DNA of 12,666 nucleotides, taken from the NCBI GenBank assembly GCA_965652545.1, contig CBFGWV010000137.1, positions 1 to 12,666 on the forward strand, read 5' to 3'. Made by a program: the position numbers and the translations under genes. Under the pieces are notes generated by a model. That model worked only from the letters and a program-made list of their open reading frames with translations. It made no database searches and had not been told where the DNA came from. Below are positions 1 through 6,335 of this stretch, piece after piece (within the stretch, counting starts at the first letter, position 1; the number at the start of each line of letters is the position of its first letter). The stretch comes from CBFGWV01 sp965652545. GTDB taxonomy: Bacteria; Pseudomonadota; Gammaproteobacteria; Competibacterales; Competibacteraceae.

Positions 1-8
1 CGGCATCC

Positions 9-1598
9 TTACGCCAGCCACCACCGTTCGATGGCCCGCCCGCCGTCCATCTCCCAGTTGCCGGCCATCTCGCCGTCGACTTGCACGGCATCGGCCAGGC
101 CGTAGACATAGTTGGCGAAGGCCCAGATCACCACGCCACCGTCGTCACGAACGATTTTCTGCATGTCGGTGTACATCTCGGCGCGTTTGTTCTCGTCGAG
201 CTCCGCGCGGGCCTGCACCAGCAACTCGTTGAAGCGCTGGTGCTTCCAGAAGGTGTCGTTCCAGTTGGCGTCGGCGGCGTAGGCCTGGGTGAACATCCAG
301 TCGGCGGTGGGGCGGCCGCCCCAGTAACACTGCACGAAGGGCTTTTTCATCCACACGTTGGACCAGTAGCCGTCGCTGGGCTCGCGCACGACGTTGACGT
401 CGATGCCGGCTTTGGCGGCGTGTTCGCGGTAGAGCACGGCGGCGTCGACGGCGCCGACATAGGCCGCTTCGGCGGCGCTGAGGTCGACTTTCAGCGTCTC
501 CATGCCGGCCTTTTTGAGGTGGAATTTGGCCTTGTCGGGGTCGTATTGGCGTTGTTCCAGTTCGTCGGCGTAGAAGCGCATGTTGGGTGCGATCGGGTGG
601 TCGTTGGCCACCGACCCGTGCCCTTTGAGGATGGTGGCGACCATGGATTCGCGGTCGATGCCGTACTTCAAGGCCAGACGCACGTCGTTGTTGTCGAACG
701 GGGCCTGGGTGGTGAGCATCGGCGAGGTGTAGTGCAGGTAGCCGGTGGATTCCTCGATGCGGATACCGGCCTGGCGCTTCATCAGGGCGACGGTCTTGAG
801 GTCGACACGGTTGATGGCGTGCACCTCGCCGGTGGTCAGTGCGTTCTGGCGGGCGTTGATGTCGTTGATGGCCAGCAGTTCGACCTCGTCCACGTGGGCG
901 CGGCCGCTCTTCCAGTAGTTGGGAAAGCGCTTGAAGGCCACGCGCACGCCGGGCTCGAAGCTCTCCAAGGTGTAGCCGCCGGTGCCTTTGTAGTCCTCCC
1001 AGGCGATGCCGCCGTCTTTGGCCGGCATGATCAGCAGGTGGTAGTCGATGAACTGGAAGGGCAGGTCGGCGTTGCCGGAGGCCAGGGTGACGACCACGAC
1101 GTCCGGTCCATCGGCTTTGATGTCGGTGACGGTGTCGAAGATACCTTTCGCGGCGGATTTCGATTCTTCATTGCGGTGGTAGTTGAGCGAGGCGACCACG
1201 TCCTCGGAGGTCATGGTCTTGCCGTTGTGGAATTCCACGCCCTTGCGCAGTTTGAACGTCCACACCTTGGCATCGGGTGTGGATTCCCACGACTCGGCCA
1301 GTTCGCCGACGAGCTCGCCGTTGGGCAGCAGTTCGGTCAAGGTATTGTGGGTGGCGAAGCCGACCAGCAGCATGTAGGTGGTGGCATAGGTGGCCGGGTC
1401 CAGCGAGTCGCTGGTCGAGGCGCCGTCCAGGGCCAGACGCAGCGTGCCGCCGGACTTCGGCTGTGCCTGGGCGGTGGCGCTGAACAGGCTGCCGGCCACC
1501 GGGGCGGCCAGGCCCAAGGCGGAGGCCGCTTGCAGGAACCGGCGTCGGCTCATCTGGCCGCTCTTCAGGGCATGGGTGAGTTCATCGAGCGTGGTCAT
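9..1598 (-). CDS. ABC transporter solute-binding protein, family 5 (dipeptide/oligopeptide type), Tat-exported
   Basis: This is the periplasmic binding component of an ABC importer for peptides or peptide-like solutes. The 529-residue length is normal for the DppA/OppA family. The N-terminus carries a twin-arginine export signal: SRRRFLQ at residues 17-23, a hydrophobic stretch to about residue 40, and an AxA-type cleavage site (AQA) near residues 43-45. Export as a folded protein is therefore likely. Residues 111-140 hold the family signature: a WTFKLRKG block, then FHNGK and the SEDV segment. The ATG at 1598 is chosen because AAGGAGAGG lies just upstream on this strand and because it gives a complete Tat signal. 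The gene sits 24 bp after the hydrolase gene, so the two are probably co-transcribed. No permease or ATPase gene is visible; they could lie beyond the left edge. The family is clear, but the ligand cannot be read from the sequence. Confidence 0.93.
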   Translation of the reverse strand: MTTLDELTHALKSGQMSRRRFLQAASALGLAAPVAGSLFSATAQAQPKSGGTLRLALDGASTSDSLDPATYATTYMLLVGFATHNTLTELLPNGELVGELAESWESTPDAKVWTFKLRKGVEFHNGKTMTSEDVVASLNYHRNEESKSAAKGIFDTVTDIKADGPDVVVVTLASGNADLPFQFIDYHLLIMPAKDGGIAWEDYKGTGGYTLESFEPGVRVAFKRFPNYWKSGRAHVDEVELLAINDINARQNALTTGEVHAINRVDLKTVALMKRQAGIRIEESTGYLHYTSPMLTTQAPFDNNDVRLALKYGIDRESMVATILKGHGSVANDHPIAPNMRFYADELEQRQYDPDKAKFHLKKAGMETLKVDLSAAEAAYVGAVDAAVLYREHAAKAGIDVNVVREPSDGYWSNVWMKKPFVQCYWGGRPTADWMFTQAYAADANWNDTFWKHQRFNELLVQARAELDENKRAEMYTDMQKIVRDDGGVVIWAFANYVYGLADAVQVDGEMAGNWEMDGGRAIERWWLA

Positions 1599-1622
1599 GG
1601 TCCTCTCCTTATCGTGTGGTGG

Positions 1623-3635
1623 TCAGAGATGATCCCGCGGGAGTGTCAGCTCCCAGTGCTTGTCGTGAACCTTCTCATCGTTTTCGAACGCCTCGACGCG
1701 GGCGCTCAGGTAGAACTGCCCGGCGTCGCAGCGCAGGCTGGCGTAGCTTTCAGTGCGCACGGCCCAGTCGCCGCGGCGCAGGGTCTGGGTCCAGTGGGTG
1801 TCCAGGCGTGCGCTCGCGGGGTCGTCGGCGGCGATGGTGTAGTGCTCGCGCCCGATGGAGCCGTTGGCCAACCCGTTTTCCAGGTTTTCGTATTCCCCGA
1901 AGTCGTCGATGAATGCGGCTGTCGACAGGCCAGTGACCAGCGAGTGGCTGAAACGGCGTTCGTGGCTGTCGGGGCGCAGCTCGCGACGCTTCAGGGGCGG
2001 CGCGGTTTCAGCCGGCGGGAAGGTCGGTTCGGGTTGCCCGGCCTGGGTGCGCACCGGTAGCGAGAGCATGGACGCCCCGGTATAGACGGTCAGGGTAACC
2101 GCGGCCGGGTCCGGCCAGATTAGCGGCCAATAGGCCGTCGAGATGGACACGCGCAGGCGTTGTCCGGGCTGTACACGGTAGGCGCAATGGTCCAGGTGCA
2201 CAGTCACCGTCTCGCGCGTCCCCGGCGTCATGGCCGTGGGCCGCTCGCGGCTGTGTCGCTGACTGAGGTTGAGCACGCCGTAGGTGATGCGCTCGACTGA
2301 ACCGTCCGGGTTGATCGCGTTCAAGCGCACCGCGATGTGGGCCTGGGGCCGGTCGACGGCCAGCGCCAGGGTCACGTGCGGGGCGCCGACGATGTCCAGT
2401 GCCTCGATCAACGGCGGCCCGTCAAAGGTCAACGAGCGGCCATCGTCGATGCGCTGATCGCCCGGCAGTTCAGGTCCCAGCCAGATGGCGCAGTATTCGC
2501 CGGCCGTCTCGCCGGTGTCCTGTGGTGAGCGGTGGGTGAGCGCTGCCTCTGCCTGCGCTTGCGCACTCAGGCCTTGCGTCCCCAGCCACCAGTGCTGAGG
2601 CTGGATATGCGGCGACGGCCATACCGGTTCGCTGATCCAACGGCCGTCGCGGTGCTCGTACATGGGGCGCGGCTCGCCGCCATCGAGCAGGTACACCCGG
2701 TAGTCCGGGTCGTCCTCCACGCCGGTGGGTTCGTCTTTCAGCCAGCGGTCCCACCAGCGCAGGCACTCCTGGAGAAAGCCGATGCGCGGCCCGGGAATCG
2801 CAAAATGCGGGTATTTATGCACCCACGGCCCCACGATGCCCTTGCAGCACACGTGCTTAAGGTTCTCGACCAGAGTGGGCACGGTGTTTTTGTAGGCATC
2901 GCCCCAGCCGCCGACGGCCAGCACCGGGACCTGCACGGCGCGGTAGTCCTCGCAGATGCTGCCGTGCCGCCAGTAGGCGTCGCGGTGTGGATGGGACAGC
3001 CAGGCCTCGGCCAGATGTGGTTGATTCTCTAGCCGGGTCATCCACAGCTCCCGCCAACGCTCGCCCACCAGCGCCGGGTCGGGTGGGCGGCTGGAGTACG
3101 ACAGCATGGTGGACGACCAGCCGAGGTTCTCAGCCAGCATGCAACCGCCTTTGTAGTGGACGTCCTCGGCGTAGCGGTCGGCGGTGGAGCACAAGCTGAC
3201 GACCGCTTTGAGCGCCGCCGGTTGGCGGGCGGCGATCTGCAGGCCGTTGAACCCGCCCCAGGAGATGCCGATCATCCCCACCGCACCGGTGCACCAGGGT
3301 TGCTGGACCAGCCAGTCGATCACCTCCAGCGCATCGTCCTGCTCTTGGCGCAGGTACTCATCCCACATCAGGCCGTCGGACTCGCCGTTGCCGCGCATAT
3401 CCACGCGTACGCAGGCGTAGCCGTGGCCGGCGATGTAGGGGTTAGTGAGTGCATCGCGCGTGGCCGTGCCGTCGCGTTTGCGGTATGGCAGGTACTCGAG
3501 GATCGCCGGTACCGGGTGGTCGCCGGCGTTCTCCGGCAGCCAGATGCGCGCCGCCAGACGGCAGCCGTCGGCGAGTGTGATCCATGTGTTCTCGATGATC
3601 CTGACCGGGAGCGGGGTGTGCTCGACGACGTGCAT
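1623..3635 (-). CDS. CocE/NonD family (peptidase S15-like) alpha/beta hydrolase
   Basis: This is a 670-residue hydrolase of the X-Pro dipeptidyl-peptidase/cocaine esterase family, which cleaves peptide, amide or ester bonds. The alpha/beta-hydrolase core spans about residues 10-300. The nucleophile is Ser125 in GISWGG. The likely acid is Asp246 in GGWGD and the likely base is His273 in GPWVH. A beta-rich PepX_C-type domain follows (about 320-560), then a roughly 100-residue tail that I do not recognise. No signal peptide is visible, so it is probably cytoplasmic. It precedes the binding-protein gene by 24 bp on the same strand, which suggests that imported solutes are hydrolysed by this enzyme. 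The ATG start at 3635 has only a moderate ribosome site (GGAG about 10 bases away), so the start is less certain than the reading frame. The family is firm. The substrate could be a dipeptide, acyl-amino acid, beta-lactam side chain or ester. Confidence 0.92.
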   Translation of the reverse strand: MHVVEHTPLPVRIIENTWITLADGCRLAARIWLPENAGDHPVPAILEYLPYRKRDGTATRDALTNPYIAGHGYACVRVDMRGNGESDGLMWDEYLRQEQDDALEVIDWLVQQPWCTGAVGMIGISWGGFNGLQIAARQPAALKAVVSLCSTADRYAEDVHYKGGCMLAENLGWSSTMLSYSSRPPDPALVGERWRELWMTRLENQPHLAEAWLSHPHRDAYWRHGSICEDYRAVQVPVLAVGGWGDAYKNTVPTLVENLKHVCCKGIVGPWVHKYPHFAIPGPRIGFLQECLRWWDRWLKDEPTGVEDDPDYRVYLLDGGEPRPMYEHRDGRWISEPVWPSPHIQPQHWWLGTQGLSAQAQAEAALTHRSPQDTGETAGEYCAIWLGPELPGDQRIDDGRSLTFDGPPLIEALDIVGAPHVTLALAVDRPQAHIAVRLNAINPDGSVERITYGVLNLSQRHSRERPTAMTPGTRETVTVHLDHCAYRVQPGQRLRVSISTAYWPLIWPDPAAVTLTVYTGASMLSLPVRTQAGQPEPTFPPAETAPPLKRRELRPDSHERRFSHSLVTGLSTAAFIDDFGEYENLENGLANGSIGREHYTIAADDPASARLDTHWTQTLRRGDWAVRTESYASLRCDAGQFYLSARVEAFENDEKVHDKHWELTLPRDHL

Positions 3636-3668
3636 CCGGTAGGCACTCCAGGTGGCTGACGATCAGTG

Positions 3669-3698
3669 CATTTAGCGCCCGTGCTCGGCGGGGGACAA
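3669..3698 (-). promoter_or_regulatory. Candidate sigma-70 promoter for the hydrolase/binding-protein pair
   Basis: Read on the minus strand, TTGTCC (complement of 3693-3698) lies 18 bases before TAAATG (complement of 3669-3674). They match the -35 and -10 consensus at 4 and 3 of 6 positions. The predicted transcript would begin near 3661, giving a short leader of about 25 bases before the ATG at 3635. The -35 box abuts the inverted-repeat cluster at 3696-3747. Assigned by eye only. Confidence 0.35.
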
Positions 3699-3747
3699 TT
3701 TCGCGACCTGTGTGGAAGTGACGCGAATTGACGCGGGCGTTGCGTCA
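3696..3747. promoter_or_regulatory. Candidate operator cluster in the divergent gap
   Basis: TGACGCG occurs twice in direct repeat, at 3719-3725 and 3729-3735, one helical turn apart. The second copy is followed by its inverted partner GCGTCA at 3742-3747, forming TGACGC-7-GCGTCA. In addition, CAATTTCGCG (3696-3705) mirrors CGCGAATTG (3722-3730) apart from one extra T. These repeats lie between the two candidate -35 boxes, which is the expected place for a shared operator. I infer that the adjacent helix-turn-helix protein binds here; the sequence shows only the symmetry. Confidence 0.5.
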
Positions 3748-3756
3748 TGATGCGAT
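3728..3756 (+). promoter_or_regulatory. Candidate sigma-70 promoter for the HTH regulator gene
   Basis: TTGACG (3728-3733, 5 of 6 to the -35 consensus) is followed after 17 bases by TGCGAT (3751-3756, a weak -10 keeping the T, A and final T). The start of transcription would be near 3763, about 20 bases before the ATG. The promoter overlaps the TGACGC/GCGTCA palindrome, so a protein bound there should block it, consistent with autorepression. Confidence 0.4.
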
Positions 3757-3782
3757 AGGCTCTGCGCGCTGGGGAGTATGCG

Positions 3783-4610
3783 ATGGCCCGATCCGAATTC
3801 GCCGAAAACCTCAAGCTGCTGTGCAGCTATTACCCGTCGATCGCCGAAGTCTGCCGACGGCTGCGTATCAACCGTCAGCAGTTCAACAAATACCTCGGTG
3901 GGCAAAGCCAGCCGTCGCGCCACAACATGCGCTTGGTCTGCGAGTTTTTCGGTGTCGAGGAGGCCGAGATCCTGATGCCGCACCGGCGTTTCGCGGAGCT
4001 GGTCCGGCTGCGGCCCCGGCAGCGCGCCGAGGCGGCGCAATTGCCCGATCACCTGGCTCATGTCGAGCGCCTGGTCGCCCGTGGCAGCAGCCGGCTGGAT
4101 GCCTACGTCGGTTACTACTACCGCTACTTTTACTCCTACGGCTTTCGCGGCCAGATCATCCGCTCGCTGTGCCTGCTCGGCCGCCACGGGGAGCATTACT
4201 ACACCAAGAGCCTGGGTGTGCTGGCGCCCCGCCACCCCGGTAAACACGCGGTAGTGCGCTTCAAATATCTCGGCTTGCCGCTGCTCATCAACGACCGAAT
4301 CTACCTGGTGGAGTACGAAACCCACCTTACAGACATGCTGGCGACGACCATCCTGTTCACCAGCTATCGCAAGCGGGTGGACTGGCTCATGGGCGTGCAC
4401 TGCGGCATTGCCGGTAACCGCAGCCACCTGCCGGCCGCCGGCCGGGTGCTGTTCGAGTACCTGGGCGAGGACATTCGCCTGCGCCAGGCCATGCGCAACT
4501 GCGGCATGTTCCCGGCGGACTCCGATGCCATCGACCCGGCCATCAAGGCGCGAATCAGCAACGAATTGGGTCCGGGCGAGTCCGTTTTGCTGGTGGATGC
4601 GCAGGATTGA
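3783..4610 (+). CDS. XRE-like helix-turn-helix transcriptional regulator with a large C-terminal domain
   Basis: This 275-residue protein has an N-terminal DNA-binding region (about residues 8-65). The sequence around residues 19-43, with RRLRINRQQFNKYLGG, fits an XRE/lambda-Cro-like helix-turn-helix, and LVCEFFGV completes the usual helical bundle. The remaining 200 residues are not a domain I can name. They include a Tyr-rich patch (YVGYYYRYFYSYGF, 108-121) and a beta-looking segment (155-190), and may sense a ligand or mediate oligomerisation. The start at 3783 has GGGGAG six bases upstream; the ATG at 3778 is out of frame. The gene diverges from the hydrolase/binding-protein pair across 147 bp containing inverted repeats, which suggests local control and autoregulation. 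It could instead act on the oxidase operon downstream, but the 318-bp gap makes that less obvious. Confidence 0.85.
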   Translation: MARSEFAENLKLLCSYYPSIAEVCRRLRINRQQFNKYLGGQSQPSRHNMRLVCEFFGVEEAEILMPHRRFAELVRLRPRQRAEAAQLPDHLAHVERLVARGSSRLDAYVGYYYRYFYSYGFRGQIIRSLCLLGRHGEHYYTKSLGVLAPRHPGKHAVVRFKYLGLPLLINDRIYLVEYETHLTDMLATTILFTSYRKRVDWLMGVHCGIAGNRSHLPAAGRVLFEYLGEDIRLRQAMRNCGMFPADSDAIDPAIKARISNELGPGESVLLVDAQD

Positions 4611-4928
4611 ACCACCGCTGCCGAACGCATTGCTCCGCGCGGCTTGAATTTCCCTCGGGCGCACTCTAGCTTTCAAGTGGCATGCGCGCCCTGTGCGCCT
4701 CTTGCCGGATATGGGCGCGTGAGGCGGAGGTATGACTGCGCTGATACGCATCGCCAGTCGACGGATGTCGTCAGGTCGCCGGTTCCCGGCGCAGGCGGCA
4801 GATGCGGGCCGCCGTTTCGTGCACACCTCGATTCAATCACCCTTCCGAAGCAGTCCCCAGGCCGCCCGGCCGTTGGTACCGTGCGTGCCCGCGTATGTGG
4901 ACAGGGTGGTCATGGCGGAGGCCAGGGT
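4611..4928 (+). other. Noncoding leader upstream of the oxidase operon
   Basis: This 318-base stretch separates the regulator from the oxidase operon. It holds a weak promoter candidate: TTGAAT (4644-4649), 17 bases, then TAGCTT (4667-4672), which would leave a leader of about 250 bases. No clear Fnr/Anr-type TTGAT-N4-ATCAA site and no convincing rho-independent terminator were seen. A 72-codon open frame (4732-4950, Arg-rich, GAGGCGGAGG just upstream) runs into the start of coxB and overlaps it by 22 bases. I cannot identify it and treat it as doubtful. Open reading continues upstream of the coxB start in its own frame to 4644, but that extension is Arg/Pro/Gly-rich and unlike any subunit II. 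Confidence 0.45.
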
Positions 4929-6332
4929 ATGGCTATTGCGGTTGCGCTGATCGTATTGGTTCTGGGGTCGGTAGTGTTTCATTTCCTCAGTCCCTGGAAT
5001 CTCACCCCATTGGCGTCCAATTGGGGCTCTATCGATAACACCATCGCCATTACCTTCGCCGTAACCGGTGCGGTATTCGTTGCCGTGAATCTATTCCTGG
5101 CCTGGGCGATTCTGCGTTACCGCTACAACAAAGACAGGAAGGCGCATTACGAGCCGGAGAACAAGCGCCTGGAGCTGTGGCTCACTGGCGTGACGACCGT
5201 CGGTATCGCCGCATTGCTCGCCCCCGGTCTGTTTGTCTGGGCGGCTTATGTCAACCCGCCCGACGATGCCATGGAGGTCGAAGTCGTCGGCCAGCAATGG
5301 CATTGGAGCTTCCGCTTTCCGGGCGAGGATGGTCGGCTGGGCACGGTGAGCCCGCGGCTCACCGGCAGCGACAACCCTTTCGCAGTGGACCCGGCCGACC
5401 CGCACGGCCAGGACGATGTGCTCGTGCGCAGCCCCGAGGTGGTGCTGCCCCTCGACCGCCCGGTGCGGCTGGTGCTGCGCTCCAAGGACGTGCTGCACAA
5501 TGTCCAGGTGGCCGAGTTCCGCGCCAAGATGGACCTCGTCCCCGGGCAGTTGTCGTACATCTGGCTGACCCCGACGCGCACCGGCGAATTCGACATCCTG
5601 TGCGCGGAGCTGTGCGGTGTGGCCCATTTCGCCATGCGCGGCCGGGTGAAGGTGGTCGAGCAGGCGGCGTTCGATCAATGGCTGGCCGGCCAGCCCACCT
5701 TCGCCGAACTCGCCTCCGTCAGTGTCGCCGACCCCGCCGTCGGCCAGGGGTTGTATGCGACCTGTGTCGCCTGCCACGGCGACCAGGGCCAGGGCGATCG
5801 CGCCCTCAACGCCCCGCGTTTGGCCGGATTGCAGCCCTGGTACATCGAGCGCCAGTTGCAGAACTTCAAGGCCGGTGTGCGCGGCGCCCATTCGGACGAT
5901 GCCTACGGCCAACAGATGGTGGCCTTTGCCGGGATACTGGCCGACCAGGCGGCCATGGCCGCCGTCGCCGCCTACATCCAGACCCTCGAACCTAAGTCCG
6001 TCGTAGCCGAGACGGTCTACGGCGACGTGCAGCGCGGTGCCGGCATCTACCGCACCTGTGGTGCGTGTCATGGCTACGAAGGGCAGGGCATAGAGGCGAT
6101 GAACGCCCCGCGGCTTGCCGGCATGAGCGATTGGTATCAAGCCCGCCAGTTGGCGAACTTCAAGCGCGGCGTGCGCGGTGGGCACCGCCAGGATCTGTAC
6201 GGCGCCCAGATGGCCGAGCTGTCGAAGATCCTCATCGACGAGCGCGCCATCGACGATGTGATCGCCTACATCAACACCTTGCCGTTGGCGCCGCGGATCG
6301 CCGCCGCCCCGAGCCCGAGCGCAAAGGAGTAG
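4929..6332 (+). CDS. coxB: Cytochrome c oxidase subunit II fused to two cytochrome c domains (CoxM-like)
   Basis: This subunit of an aa3-type oxidase accepts electrons and passes them to subunit I. It is 467 residues long. Three N-terminal hydrophobic segments are visible (about 2-20, 38-63 and 88-108), where two are usual. The CuA domain (about 115-245) has the aromatic GQQWHWSF segment at 121-128 and a full ligand set: His190, Cys225, Glu227, Cys229, His233 and Met236. Two class I cytochrome c domains follow, with haem sites CVACH (279-283) and CGACH (377-381) and likely axial Met330 and Met428. The haem domains should face the periplasm. The ATG at 4929 is chosen because GGAGG lies seven bases upstream and the first helix begins there, resembling CoxM-type subunits as I remember them. 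Subunit I starts 3 bases after the stop. There is no lipobox. Confidence 0.93.
   Translation: MAIAVALIVLVLGSVVFHFLSPWNLTPLASNWGSIDNTIAITFAVTGAVFVAVNLFLAWAILRYRYNKDRKAHYEPENKRLELWLTGVTTVGIAALLAPGLFVWAAYVNPPDDAMEVEVVGQQWHWSFRFPGEDGRLGTVSPRLTGSDNPFAVDPADPHGQDDVLVRSPEVVLPLDRPVRLVLRSKDVLHNVQVAEFRAKMDLVPGQLSYIWLTPTRTGEFDILCAELCGVAHFAMRGRVKVVEQAAFDQWLAGQPTFAELASVSVADPAVGQGLYATCVACHGDQGQGDRALNAPRLAGLQPWYIERQLQNFKAGVRGAHSDDAYGQQMVAFAGILADQAAMAAVAAYIQTLEPKSVVAETVYGDVQRGAGIYRTCGACHGYEGQGIEAMNAPRLAGMSDWYQARQLANFKRGVRGGHRQDLYGAQMAELSKILIDERAIDDVIAYINTLPLAPRIAAAPSPSAKE
5730..6281 (+). repeat. Tandem duplicated cytochrome c domains within coxB
   Basis: Residues 268-353 and 364-451 of the subunit II product are clearly paralogous. 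Both share a GxGxY-x3-CxACHG start, a conserved NAPRLAG block, WY-x3-RQL-x-NFK-x-GVRG, an H-x2-D-x-YG-x-QM segment with the likely axial Met, and an AYI-x-TL end. The pattern resembles dihaem cytochrome c4 or c553-type domains. It probably arose by internal duplication. Confidence 0.85.
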
Positions 6333-6335
6333 ACC

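Noticed and set aside
81..2060. A 659-codon open frame on the plus strand opposite the binding protein and hydrolase
   Set aside because: The translation is a low-complexity Val/Gly/His-rich shadow of two genes with clear family motifs on the other strand.
3672..4826. A 384-codon minus-strand open frame across the regulator
   Set aside because: It is antisense to the helix-turn-helix gene, crosses the promoter region and the oxidase leader, and shows no motif or ribosome site.
4644..4928. N-terminal extension of coxB by 95 codons
   Set aside because: The extension is Arg/Pro/Gly-rich, lacks a good start and ribosome site, and is unlike any subunit II. The ATG at 4929 has a well-spaced GGAGG and begins directly with a membrane helix.
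4611..4928. Fnr/Anr box or haem-responsive site upstream of the oxidase operon
   Set aside because: No TTGAT-N4-ATCAA-like sequence was found. The only AATC/GATT-type words are isolated and unpaired.
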